Position numbers and translations under genes: made by a program | Shown here: piece by piece, positions 12,833-21,476 of the stretch | Layout of the letters: each line of letters starts with the position of its first letter | How positions within the stretch are numbered: the first letter of the stretch is position 1 | IMG/VR virus record: IMGVR_UViG_3300049484_000199 | Span: 1-27,197 of that record | Source of the DNA: a virus | Length of the DNA: 27,197 bases | Reading direction: 5' to 3' (one strand) | Notes under the pieces: generated by a model | The model's input: only the letters and a program-made list of their open reading frames with translations | The model's database searches: none | Told to the model about the DNA's origin: nothing

Positions 12833-14765
12833 ACGAAATCTCCTTTAATTCCCCATAGTTAGTGCCATACTCACACTCTCCAGCAAGTTTCACATTCCAG
12901 TTTATGTTAAAATACTCGGATATGTATTGTGCCAGATTGTTTGAAATCAGATAACAGAGCTTAACTACCCGTTTTAATTCATCTTTGGGACAATCCAGTA
13001 CAATGGAATCATGTACTGTTAAGATGAGCCGGGACTGTAGACCATTCTGACGTAATCCTCGTCTGACCAGAACGACGACGAGTGGTAATATATCTCCCCC
13101 CGCAAGACCCTGAACGGGGTAATTCTTGATTTGTCGCTCGTTGTATTCCATATTAGCATGTTGGAATTTAGTTTTATGAAACTTGAATCGTCTCCCCGTA
13201 GCCAGACCCATACTTCCTCGTATGATGGTTCGAGCAATGTTATCGTCCTGCCATTGCTTAAGTCCTTCGTACTTATTATAGAACTCGTTAACAATACCCT
13301 TCCACTTTCCTTTAGTAAACGAAGGCATTTTAGGGTCAGAAAAGAAGCCATGCGCTGTTCCCCCATAAATCATTCTAAAGTTGAACACCTTTGCATAATC
13401 CCTGTTTATCTTGCTTTCAGGATCATGTTTATCTACAAATTTTAACCCCATAATTCCCTTGCACGCTTCTATGTGCTGGTCAACCCCTGTGTTGACCTCG
13501 TGCATCATTACTCTATCTTGAGAGAGCCAAGCGGCAGCTCTCCATTCAATCTGGGAGAGGTCAAATTGTACAAGAAAGTGTAATCTTGGAGATATACACC
13601 GCTTAATTGGGGATGTCGACCCCCTAGGTAAATTCTGAGAATTGGGATCGGATGATGACAATCTGCCTGTAGTCGTGACACATTGATTGAAACGTGGGTG
13701 TATGATACCATCATACGTTTTAGAGAGAAGGCCAGTCCCTTCATTTTTCCCCCTTAAGGTTTCCTTTACCTTGTCTATTGAAGAAATGAGCAATAGTAAC
13801 TTCTTAACTTTACGACGAACGGGCGTGTCTTTAGGCAGAGCATCAATGGCCGATTTGTCTGTAATATAAACACCTTCTCGCTTTGTTTCCTGTCGGACAG
13901 GCACAGGAAAGATACCCTGTAGAGACACTTTTTCCTTGTACGTCTTCTCATAATACCTCGTCTCCGGTTTAGTTTTGAGAGTCTTCGTAACCCAGGCAGT
14001 GCTCGACACTTCCACACTACCCCCGAAGAGAGCGGCTGAGAGCTGAGGGCCAGATCTAATGTTAAGGCGAGGTTCCCCAAAAATTTCAATGAGTTCCGTG
14101 TGTATAGCCTTGCTATTCTTATCGTATTCTTCATACATTTCCTCCGCGAGTTTAACGTTAAATCCGAATCCACCCACCTCCATATCTGAAAGCGACAATG
14201 TAAACTCGTTCTGTAAATCCACGAGTGCCGTCATGCCCTCTTCCAGTACTTCCTTAGCTTGTGCCATGTACAAAAGAGCAGTCAGTTCCACATCTCGTTT
14301 AGCGTAATGTTCCAATAAATCCAATGGGATATCGCATGTATGCATGCCCCGTTCCCACATTACAGACAAAGTACGGTCTTTAGACCCCAACCCACGATGT
14401 TCGCACACTTCATCCAACCCCCAAGATCTCTGGGCATCCTGCCCAGCCAGTAGATACTCTGTGAGCATGGTACACCAGATCTTAGGCAGTTCAAAATCAA
14501 CACCATAGTACCGGAGAATGTTCAGGTCGTGCTTTAAATTGTGGCCCACTACAAGGTCAGCCTCGTTGACCAATCGTTGAACCTGAGCGATAATGGGTGG
14601 CATGGGAGCCGGTTCTACCTCTTTATGCGTAACCCACAGGACAGATCCCTCTTGGTGGGCCCCATCCACAATCCAGCAATAGGCTATGCAGGATAGATAA
14701 AACCCCTCTTCCCACGGGCGCATGATCCCGTACTCATGCTCTGTGTCAAGAATCAGAATCTTCAT
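12804..14765 (-). CDS. polA: DNA polymerase, family A with 3'-5' exonuclease
   Basis: The product has 653 residues and should be the phage replicase. The proofreading domain is intact: exo I DTE (7-9), exo II HNLKHD (75-80) and exo III YAKRD (154-158). The polymerase domain shows TTGRLSSSDPNSQNLP (365-380), motif A DLSQIEWR with D402, motif B R455/K459/F463/Y467 in RDYAKVFNFRMIYG, and motif C VHDSIV with H585-D586. There is no 5'-3' exonuclease domain, as in T7-type polymerases. Motif A has Trp where cellular enzymes often have Leu (EWR rather than ELR). The neighbours are helicase and primase. Confidence 0.95.
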   Translation of the reverse strand: MKILILDTEHEYGIMRPWEEGFYLSCIAYCWIVDGAHQEGSVLWVTHKEVEPAPMPPIIAQVQRLVNEADLVVGHNLKHDLNILRYYGVDFELPKIWCTMLTEYLLAGQDAQRSWGLDEVCEHRGLGSKDRTLSVMWERGMHTCDIPLDLLEHYAKRDVELTALLYMAQAKEVLEEGMTALVDLQNEFTLSLSDMEVGGFGFNVKLAEEMYEEYDKNSKAIHTELIEIFGEPRLNIRSGPQLSAALFGGSVEVSSTAWVTKTLKTKPETRYYEKTYKEKVSLQGIFPVPVRQETKREGVYITDKSAIDALPKDTPVRRKVKKLLLLISSIDKVKETLRGKNEGTGLLSKTYDGIIHPRFNQCVTTTGRLSSSDPNSQNLPRGSTSPIKRCISPRLHFLVQFDLSQIEWRAAAWLSQDRVMMHEVNTGVDQHIEACKGIMGLKFVDKHDPESKINRDYAKVFNFRMIYGGTAHGFFSDPKMPSFTKGKWKGIVNEFYNKYEGLKQWQDDNIARTIIRGSMGLATGRRFKFHKTKFQHANMEYNERQIKNYPVQGLAGGDILPLVVVLVRRGLRQNGLQSRLILTVHDSIVLDCPKDELKRVVKLCYLISNNLAQYISEYFNINWNVKLAGECEYGTNYGELKEISYAETLESNT

Positions 14766-15036
14766 ATTTCACCATAATTTTACCGAAGCGGGAATTAGGA
14801 TACTCTTTTACTATTTCAAATCCACATTTTATATCATAACTACCTACCGCCATACTTAATTTAGGTGTCCCTCTAAATTTCATACACCATAGTCCAGGAA
14901 TATACCTATCCCCGCTATGAGTCATTATTCTCTCACCAAAATCTTGAACTTTAATCTGTGTTTCAATTCCAAATCTCTGATAAATTCTAAAAGTAAACGC
15001 CCTCCATCCCTTTATTTTACCTAAACCTCGTGCCAT
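14746..15036 (-). CDS. Hypothetical protein (96 aa)
   Basis: ATG 15036 is preceded by AAAGGAG at good spacing and gives 96 residues. The product is basic and aromatic, apparently beta-rich, with no recognisable motif. It overlaps the polymerase by 20 bases and the helicase by 16 bases, so it belongs to the replication operon. The function is unknown. Confidence 0.7.
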   Translation of the reverse strand: MARGLGKIKGWRAFTFRIYQRFGIETQIKVQDFGERIMTHSGDRYIPGLWCMKFRGTPKLSMAVGSYDIKCGFEIVKEYPNSRFGKIMVKYEDSDS

Positions 15037-16268
15037 TCGCACTTCTCCTTTATGAAATGAGTGGTAAACTTACAAGATGACCCATCCATAAGTTTATTCT
15101 TGGATACGTGTATGAATCGAAGGTCTTCTTTTGTGGGGTCATCCACAACTCTACCAATTCCAATTGCGTAATCCAGTTCTCCCTGCATGGATACCCTGCT
15201 TCCATACATGTCGCTCAATTTCAACCATCGTCTATTCTCTGCTTCTCCCACTGCTTGCGCCAGTACCAATATCGCAGTGTTCCATTCTTTCGCCTGTTCT
15301 CTGTAAAAATTGAACAGGTGCTGGGTCTGAGTTACTTCCGAAATATCTGACGATTTCCCCTCCATAGTCACTTTCGTTCCTTGATCTATAATAAGAATTA
15401 ATGGCTGATACTCTTTCAGTAAACGTGAAACTTGCTGTGTCGTCGTAATGTTGTCGAACAATTTGATCCTGCTCCAGCCCATATCCATCCGGGAAGTTGC
15501 GGAGTTTACGGGATCTGCGGTTATTTCTTGTCGTGTTTTGCACAGCATGCCTTGAGTCATGCGAAATGCGATTCGAGCCGCGCTCTCCTCGTTCCCAGCG
15601 TATATTAGATTCTCTGCAGTGCTCTTGAGCTGTTTGGCGAAGTGCACGAAGTTGGCTATCCCGAAGCTCGTTTTCCCGCTGTCTACATAAGCGAAAATAG
15701 TCCCCAGCGATCCCCGTATAATTGGCCCAATTGTTCTGTTCAACGTAGGGCATAGCCAGTTAATTCCTCCTTCCGGATAAACGATTTGAGTCAATTCCTC
15801 CACCGATTTCTCAAAGGGCATGAGGCTATCGCTTTGCCCAGGTGGGTTCCTCATACGGGACACGTAATCTTTTATCTCTACATCAAGGGTTTCCAGCACT
15901 CCATATTTGTTACCTTCCACTACAGGTATTAGCTTAGAAACAATAGCCCCTGCAAAATGCTTCTCCATCATTTGCTCAAGCAAATCCCTCGCTACGTCTG
16001 GGTTAGCTTCTGTTTCAAAAATAGAGGATATGATTTCACGATAAACCCCCCTATCCTTGTTGTTGGGGTACTGCACATCAAAGAATGTGAGCAAATCCCC
16101 CCTCGTTATTGCAAGAGAATCATACTTGCCATAGAAATCTGCAATTAGTCTACTGACAAGTTTCAACTCTCGTTCCAAACTCTTTAACGACTGTGTATAG
16201 ACATAATATAGGTCAAAGAGTTGTCGGTCAGCGCAGAACAGTTTAAGAACAGCCAGTTCACAACTCAT
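15021..16268 (-). CDS. Replicative DNA helicase, DnaB/RecA-like
   Basis: The product has 415 residues. An N-terminal helical domain (about 1-150) precedes a RecA-fold ATPase. The P-loop reads AYVDSGKTS (193-201), with Ala in place of the usual first Gly, preceded by GSLGTIF. Walker B is LILIIDQ (290-296), and the following Gln/aromatic segment (ILVLAQAVGEAE) matches the H3/H4 region of DnaB. It would unwind the fork as a hexamer with the adjacent primase. The stop and start overlap small neighbours (ATGA upstream). Confidence 0.85.
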   Translation of the reverse strand: MSCELAVLKLFCADRQLFDLYYVYTQSLKSLERELKLVSRLIADFYGKYDSLAITRGDLLTFFDVQYPNNKDRGVYREIISSIFETEANPDVARDLLEQMMEKHFAGAIVSKLIPVVEGNKYGVLETLDVEIKDYVSRMRNPPGQSDSLMPFEKSVEELTQIVYPEGGINWLCPTLNRTIGPIIRGSLGTIFAYVDSGKTSFGIANFVHFAKQLKSTAENLIYAGNEESAARIAFRMTQGMLCKTRQEITADPVNSATSRMDMGWSRIKLFDNITTTQQVSRLLKEYQPLILIIDQGTKVTMEGKSSDISEVTQTQHLFNFYREQAKEWNTAILVLAQAVGEAENRRWLKLSDMYGSRVSMQGELDYAIGIGRVVDDPTKEDLRFIHVSKNKLMDGSSCKFTTHFIKEKCEWHEV

Positions 16269-16495
16269 GGTTCCTCCACAACTTCATGTATATCTGATGG
16301 TACTAATTTATATCGAATTAGGTCTGTACTACCAGGATGATATGAATAATTATGAAGATATCCTCTGTTTCCGTTTGCTGCGCAAGCAGCTACGCTACTT
16401 TTGCCATCTGGTATAAAAGTGTTCACATAAACACTTGTTGTCCTGCTATCACGAGTAGGTCGATACAATCCAAATTGATATAATCTAGTAATCAA
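16265..16495 (-). CDS. Hypothetical protein, TTG start
   Basis: The start is TTG 16495, eight bases after GGAGG; there is no competing ATG in the right place. The 76-residue product is rich in Tyr, Arg and Ser with no motif seen. Its stop overlaps the helicase start (ATGA) and its start overlaps the primase stop by 11 bases. It may be a loader or linker in the replication operon, but there is no evidence beyond position. Confidence 0.6.
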   Translation of the reverse strand: MITRLYQFGLYRPTRDSRTTSVYVNTFIPDGKSSVAACAANGNRGYLHNYSYHPGSTDLIRYKLVPSDIHEVVEEP

Positions 16496-17387
16496 TTTGC
16501 TTACCTCCCAGAATAGAAACTATAGTTTTAGCGTTGTACTCTTTTGGATCACGAGTTGTGTGTATCACTTTTACATGCACACCCAACGAGCTACACTTTG
16601 CTGCGTAGGTTACTTTTGTTTGTAGCATATTTCCATCCAACCAAAGAAATGTACGGTACGGCCTCAATCGCACGATAATGTGCGTGGGCAGAAACGTAGT
16701 GTTTAACGCCAACGTGTTGAACCCCGTTGCTTCATGCACACGTATGGCAGAAATAACATCTTCAACTATGACAAGACAATTACTCTCACTCATGAGATGG
16801 TAATAGAAATACTTGGTTGTCTTATCCCTCTGCGTATGCCACTTGGGTATTTTCAACTCCCTTCTCTCCGTCTTTGTTCGTTCCACTACATCACGACCAA
16901 GCCAGCCAAGTAACTTGGTGGCACGATCTCCCCCAGACAACAGGATTGTGTCATAGATAGGCACAATGAGCCTCTTGTACGATGGAGACCATCCCAACCC
17001 ATACTTCGCCATAGTATCTAATTTGAAATGAAACTTCCAAAGCCAAATATACACTTCTGACGGTATGTTGGGCAGTATCTCTGTGGGACTAAGAGATATC
17101 ATATCCTGCGGCAACTGAGACACAGCCATAGCTTTGTACGTAGTGGCAATGTTGATGGTATCCCATTGCTTTAGCACATCCTTCGGGCTACATCTATCCG
17201 CTGATACAAAACCAGTAGTTGACTTGCATCTAAAGCAATAGTATAGCCATCCAGTCGTGGTACGAGTTATGGTCAAAGCCGCATCTTTACCATCCGAACA
17301 ACCCACGTGCACAATGCGTACTGTATCACCCAACGTCCAGCGATGCTCATCAATCGCTGTTTGTACTTCCTCCGGTATGCTGCTCAT
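16485..17387 (-). CDS. DNA primase with TOPRIM domain
   Basis: The product has 300 residues. Near the N-terminus H27, C30, C51 and C54 (VHVGC ... WLYYCFRC) make a zinc-binding module as in bacterial and T7 primases. The C-terminal half is a TOPRIM fold: the catalytic Glu in CLVIVEDVISAIRV (E209) and a DxN in place of DxD in FLWLDGN (D251). It should synthesise RNA primers for the lagging strand with the helicase. The start has GGAGG upstream. The weak second TOPRIM motif is unusual but seen in short phage primases. Confidence 0.82.
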   Translation of the reverse strand: MSSIPEEVQTAIDEHRWTLGDTVRIVHVGCSDGKDAALTITRTTTGWLYYCFRCKSTTGFVSADRCSPKDVLKQWDTINIATTYKAMAVSQLPQDMISLSPTEILPNIPSEVYIWLWKFHFKLDTMAKYGLGWSPSYKRLIVPIYDTILLSGGDRATKLLGWLGRDVVERTKTERRELKIPKWHTQRDKTTKYFYYHLMSESNCLVIVEDVISAIRVHEATGFNTLALNTTFLPTHIIVRLRPYRTFLWLDGNMLQTKVTYAAKCSSLGVHVKVIHTTRDPKEYNAKTIVSILGGKQIDY

Positions 17388-17544
17388 CCAGTTCCTCCTG
17401 AGTCAACTCTATAATAGCTTCGCGCAACCATTGTTGTTTTTCCCTCACTCTGCTTTTCCCCTTAGTGTGAGCGCCAGATTTACGGGCAAACACCTGTGCC
17501 ATAGCTTTCGATTTATTAGGCACTTGCCAAATCTTGACTGACAT
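17350..17544 (-). CDS. Small basic protein (64 aa)
   Basis: ATG 17544 lies downstream of an AGAGGAGG site and gives 64 residues; the longer open frame has no ribosome site. The protein is basic in the first half (ARKSGAHTKGKSRVREK) and acidic after, and appears helical. It precedes the primase and overlaps it by 38 bases. No function is recognised. Confidence 0.6.
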   Translation of the reverse strand: MSVKIWQVPNKSKAMAQVFARKSGAHTKGKSRVREKQQWLREAIIELTQEELDEQHTGGSTNSD

Positions 17545-17545
17545 T

Positions 17546-17980
17546 TTATCTTTCCTCCTCTGCCGGATCAAACATAGGTAGTGAATTGGGACGCATAGAT
17601 GAGGGATCAATACCTGTTAACGCCCAATTACGATTAGCCAATGGCCTGTTGGATCGTTGTGCACCCAACGCCTGATCCTGGGACAACCTGCGAGTTACCA
17701 GTTGAGTTTCCGGATCACGTTCTATGATCTGCATATCGAATGTACCTTCTTCCCAGAACTCTACAACAGAGGGCAGACACACCTTCAGCTTCTTTGGACG
17801 TTGAGCGTACACACGAAAACACCACCCATGCTCAGATCCCCCACCATACCTATCCCTGCGTACCCCGGGTACGTTGGGGCCGAATGTGATGTTCCACGAT
17901 GCAGGCATGGTAACAACCCTCTCTTGCCCTGACGAAAGCAGAAGACGATACTTAACAACGTTTTCGTTAGGTGACGGCAT
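17546..17980 (-). CDS. Hypothetical protein (144 aa)
   Basis: The product has 144 residues with an AAGGAGGG ribosome site. The N-terminal 75 residues are strand-like with GPNVPGVRRDRYGGG in the middle and HGWCFRVYA after it. The C-terminal 60 residues are polar and appear disordered. It lies between small phage genes in the primase operon. No family is recognised. Confidence 0.7.
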   Translation of the reverse strand: MPSPNENVVKYRLLLSSGQERVVTMPASWNITFGPNVPGVRRDRYGGGSEHGWCFRVYAQRPKKLKVCLPSVVEFWEEGTFDMQIIERDPETQLVTRRLSQDQALGAQRSNRPLANRNWALTGIDPSSMRPNSLPMFDPAEEER

Positions 17981-17982
17981 CT

Positions 17983-18204
17983 CTATCCCTCCTTGTATGG
18001 GTCAAAATTATGATCCTTGTAAACATCCCACAATAATTCCCAAACTATATCCCAAGTACATTCTGAGTTGTTGTCGTACTTCCATTTGTTTCTTATTCTG
18101 GCAGTCAAATCGAATATGACAGAATGAAAATCAGATCCAGCATTTGCCATATAATAGTCGATAGATTCTTCTGGTAAATCAAAGCTCATAGTTACTTTAG
18201 GCAT
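17983..18204 (-). CDS. Hypothetical protein (73 aa)
   Basis: The product has 73 residues, acidic and aromatic. It begins MPKVTMSFDLPEE and carries a helix with a DLTARIRNKWKY segment, a layout I recall from small phage proteins of unknown role. GGAGG precedes the ATG. Confidence 0.65.
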   Translation of the reverse strand: MPKVTMSFDLPEESIDYYMANAGSDFHSVIFDLTARIRNKWKYDNNSECTWDIVWELLWDVYKDHNFDPYKEG

Positions 18205-18213
18205 TGTTTCCTC

Positions 18214-18555
18214 CTAATCACACCATCCATAACTTGGGTTGCTGTAAAAGTCAGGTTGTGAGTAAGCCGCCTTAACCGCTGGGTTGTGCGGAGTTACATC
18301 TGTATACGGCTGTCTCTTTGCTGTGTCCCATGCGAACCTCTCGACAAGAACACAGGTGAACACCTGCAATGAAATCCATGCTTCCACCTTTTGAATGGGG
18401 GGAATGTCCTTATCGTTGAACTGATGCCTATACTCGTGCCACAAGGTTTTTACTTCCGCAAGACTTAGCCCATGACTTTTATCGTAGATATAATCATGGC
18501 TGTGCAACGTGTACCCCTTGTACTTCTTACCAGTTTTCAATGAAATTTCAGGCAT
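18214..18555 (-). CDS. Hypothetical protein (113 aa)
   Basis: The product has 113 residues. It contains an alpha-helical middle with HEYRHQF (about residue 40; not a HExxH zinc site) and many aromatic residues; the C-terminus ends GWCD. It immediately follows the amidotransferase gene by a 10-base gap. No function is recognised. A part in the neighbouring amide-ligase cluster cannot be excluded. Confidence 0.65.
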   Translation of the reverse strand: MPEISLKTGKKYKGYTLHSHDYIYDKSHGLSLAEVKTLWHEYRHQFNDKDIPPIQKVEAWISLQVFTCVLVERFAWDTAKRQPYTDVTPHNPAVKAAYSQPDFYSNPSYGWCD

Positions 18556-18564
18556 TTATCCTCC

Positions 18565-19818
18565 CTACATGTATCGGTTAGCGAGCAGTTCATCTGTTTG
18601 TGCGTCTATAATTTCCTGTTTCTCAGCCGGAGTGAGTTTACCAAAACTCTTGTCCACCTTTGTAGCGTCCTCAAAAGTTTTACGTGCTTTGTTGGCTATA
18701 GCAGACAACGAAACCGCTATAATAGTACCTGTTGCATCTTCAAATATAGATCCACAAGTCGCGCATATAGTGATTTCGGACGACCTCTCATACGATCCAA
18801 TGTATTTGTCTTCGAAACAGTTGGGGCAAATGAGGAAATTACTACCTCTGGATTTGATGTAGTCAAGGCTCTTGTCTCCCCATTCGACTGTTCCATCTTC
18901 TTCAAGGACGCAGAAGAGTTGTGCTCCAGTAAGTACAGATGAATGAGCCTCCTTTTCTTTGTCTTTTTTCTTCGCTTTACCTTTGCGTATTCTTGCTACG
19001 GCAAAGTTTACTGTTCCATCTTTGTTGGACGCGTCTGCCACCTTGGCAAAATCAGCCGTATGGGCGAGAGAAACATCATCTTCCCCCCACCGTTTCCACG
19101 TGTTGCCCACCATGCGCCCAAATTCATTAGCGTATCCACCCTTGTAGTCGGCCCAATTCGGGTTCTTCACACTTTTCTCAACTGCGCCTGCACTATAGTT
19201 TCCAGTAAATCCCATACCGGAACTCGCATAATAGATTGTCGAAGTTTTGGGCTTGAATGATGCGTTGGAAAAGAACCATCCTCTCTCCTGCTGCCACGTG
19301 TAGCCAAACTTCCACAACTTATCCCCTTTGGTTACTATCCACCGACTACCCCCATCGAAAATCTTTTGCAAGATGCCTGGTATTTTATCATGCACCCCCA
19401 GTTTGTCTATAATGGGTGCGACAAAATCCCGTACAAATATCATGGTGTCTGAATAATCCCCCTCCCCCCTACCCACAATTCCGTTATGAAATAGAATACT
19501 CTCACACGCAAAGTTAACTGCTCGCATCTCATCCAGATTTTCAACCACGGGAAAAGGATGAGTGTTACCCTCATCTTTTAATCCCGCTGTGCCGATACGA
19601 AAGTGACAAATAACAGAATCATCCAATTGAAAATCTCGCAACTTGTACGCTTTCCAGAACTTCTTAAATGTCATGAACCCCTTGCGTACTTCCCACAAGT
19701 TACTTTCTTTGTTATACCATGCAAATCCTGCGCCATCATCATTGTTTTCCCAACAAGCAGCCAATGTAATTTTATCCATACTGGCCGTACCTGTTGGTTT
19801 ATACGCAATGATACACAT
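18565..19818 (-). CDS. Class II glutamine amidotransferase-like protein
   Basis: The product has 417 residues. Cys2 (MCIIAYKP) is the expected N-terminal nucleophile after Met removal. Other class II amidotransferase elements are present: CHFRIGT with R74 (71-77), THPFP (86-90), FHNG (110-113) and YSDT (122-125). The enzyme would release ammonia from glutamine. The middle is Gly/Trp-rich, and a zinc ribbon lies near the C-terminus (C331/C334 and C352/C355), which is not part of the usual domain. It ends four bases after the amidoligase start side of the operon, strongly suggesting it feeds ammonia or removes Gln in the same pathway. Confidence 0.82.
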   Translation of the reverse strand: MCIIAYKPTGTASMDKITLAACWENNDDGAGFAWYNKESNLWEVRKGFMTFKKFWKAYKLRDFQLDDSVICHFRIGTAGLKDEGNTHPFPVVENLDEMRAVNFACESILFHNGIVGRGEGDYSDTMIFVRDFVAPIIDKLGVHDKIPGILQKIFDGGSRWIVTKGDKLWKFGYTWQQERGWFFSNASFKPKTSTIYYASSGMGFTGNYSAGAVEKSVKNPNWADYKGGYANEFGRMVGNTWKRWGEDDVSLAHTADFAKVADASNKDGTVNFAVARIRKGKAKKKDKEKEAHSSVLTGAQLFCVLEEDGTVEWGDKSLDYIKSRGSNFLICPNCFEDKYIGSYERSSEITICATCGSIFEDATGTIIAVSLSAIANKARKTFEDATKVDKSFGKLTPAEKQEIIDAQTDELLANRYM

Positions 19819-19821
19819 AAA

Positions 19822-21465
19822 TTACTCTCCCTTTTCCAAGTTAAGGTTAGCACCGTTCTTCTTCAAGTTCTTGCGAAATACTCTGCGCAACTCAGAGTTA
19901 ATGTTTGCGTCTCTAATCCAAACTGCGAGGTTACGATACTTATTAGCCACGTGTCTTTGAGCAAGCCATGCGAGAAACAGAGGAACTTTCTGATCCCTCA
20001 TGGATGTGTCAGTTGTGTACTCGTAAAGTGCATACACAAATTCGATGTTCTTGCAAAACGCTATGAAGTTTGTTGTGGAAGCAAAGAAACGCACCTCTAT
20101 GGTTGAGGCTCCTGTTGCATTTACTGCAGAATGACGCTCACTTGATGCGTTTCTCTTTGTCTTGGCAAATTTAGCCATGCCCATCGTATCAGTTCCACGA
20201 AATGAAGCAAAACTATTTTCCCCGCCTCTTTGGGACAAGTCCACGATAAACGACCTGTTCTCAGGGGAATAGATAAACTTGACAAATTTATACAATTGAG
20301 CGTACCCAAATGCTTTCTTGCTCATGTGGATGTGAATACCACACGTCGTGTCAGCCCTCAGGCCATTCTCGTAGGCTGTTTTAATAAGCACCTTCAACGG
20401 TTCTTTGTGGGACTTGTAAAACTCCCATGAGAATGGATGCGTAACAACTTCAAACCCGTTGTTCAAACTTCCATCCCGTTTGAAATAAAGCATACCATCA
20501 GGCATGATGGAGGAGAAAATATCCGCATGAGTTTCATGGCTTCTCTTTGGGCATGATCCACCTGAATGATTTTCCAACTCCCACTCAAATCCAGTAAGTA
20601 ACGAATGTTCTTGCACTTTCTCCAGCTTACTGTCTATTTTAAAGCGAGCTGCTGGTTTGTAGTTATACTGCTTTATCTGGTGCTGATCAGAAAAGCACTG
20701 GGAACACATTCCTCTGCGATCTCCCACATTTCGAGCAGAATCAAAGAAATGATTTCCGCAAGAAGCGCAGACATACAGGGAACTAAAGCAAGAAGGGCAG
20801 AGAGTATTTGTACGCGACAGCCCGTTAGATAAATTTAGCGTTATCTGGTTCTCAGTTCCCACGTTATAAATGTTATCGCACCTATTGCACCTGTAATAGC
20901 GCTCCGCAAAGCATGCAGAGCAATACATTCTTCCGTCATGTACTGTGCAATCTCTTGTGTGTTTAACCGCGTTGCACTCCATACACACATTGTATTTTGC
21001 CCTGAAACACGTTGCACACAAGGTACGTGTTTGGTTCTGGTACACAATTGATCTGTGTGGGATAACCTTGTGCAACTTACCACAATCCACACAGTACGAA
21101 TTTTTATTACGAGCAATGGCAGTTCGTGGGATTGTAGTTATCTTATCCCTGTTGTAGTTAGTAATCGATTTGATTACTGACTTAATACTCTCCACTTTCT
21201 CCAACGTAAGCACGACAGGAGGGGAATCTTGAGCAACCTCACCCTCGTCAATTTCTCCAAATAGACCCCCTCTCCTCATATGTTGATGCATCGTGTTGTA
21301 GTTTAGACGAGCATCATAGTTCCGTGGCAAAAACCCACCAAACATGGCGGGAACTGTCGCCATGTACAGCGCAAATCCGTCCAACTCCCGTTTCACGCGG
21401 CATTTATAGCACGCGCAATTCGTATGCTGGCGGTTCCCCAAAAATGCAGATACGTTGACTGGCAT
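19822..21465 (-). CDS. Amidoligase with N-terminal zinc-ribbon repeats
   Basis: The product has 547 residues. Residues about 125-257 contain four to five Cys pairs (C125/C128, C150/C153, C161/C164, C182/C185, C193/C196, C223/C226, C233/C236, C254/C257), apparently tandem zinc knuckles. The catalytic half has the amidoligase signature of the glutamine-synthetase fold: GFEWE (292-296), KRDGSL (329-334), GFEVVTHP (337-344), CGIHIHMS (375-382), RHSAVN (444-449) and TIEVRFF (455-461). Such enzymes join a carboxylate to an amine using ATP. Its neighbours on either side are an ATP-grasp ligase and an amidotransferase, the association described for amidoligase clusters. Substrate is unknown. Confidence 0.85.
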   Translation of the reverse strand: MPVNVSAFLGNRQHTNCACYKCRVKRELDGFALYMATVPAMFGGFLPRNYDARLNYNTMHQHMRRGGLFGEIDEGEVAQDSPPVVLTLEKVESIKSVIKSITNYNRDKITTIPRTAIARNKNSYCVDCGKLHKVIPHRSIVYQNQTRTLCATCFRAKYNVCMECNAVKHTRDCTVHDGRMYCSACFAERYYRCNRCDNIYNVGTENQITLNLSNGLSRTNTLCPSCFSSLYVCASCGNHFFDSARNVGDRRGMCSQCFSDQHQIKQYNYKPAARFKIDSKLEKVQEHSLLTGFEWELENHSGGSCPKRSHETHADIFSSIMPDGMLYFKRDGSLNNGFEVVTHPFSWEFYKSHKEPLKVLIKTAYENGLRADTTCGIHIHMSKKAFGYAQLYKFVKFIYSPENRSFIVDLSQRGGENSFASFRGTDTMGMAKFAKTKRNASSERHSAVNATGASTIEVRFFASTTNFIAFCKNIEFVYALYEYTTDTSMRDQKVPLFLAWLAQRHVANKYRNLAVWIRDANINSELRRVFRKNLKKNGANLNLEKGE

Positions 21466-21476
21466 ACACCCTCCTC

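Noticed and set aside
18214-18555. Zinc protease from the HEYRHQF segment
   Set aside because: The second His is one residue too far (HExxxH rather than HExxH), so it is not the metalloprotease motif.
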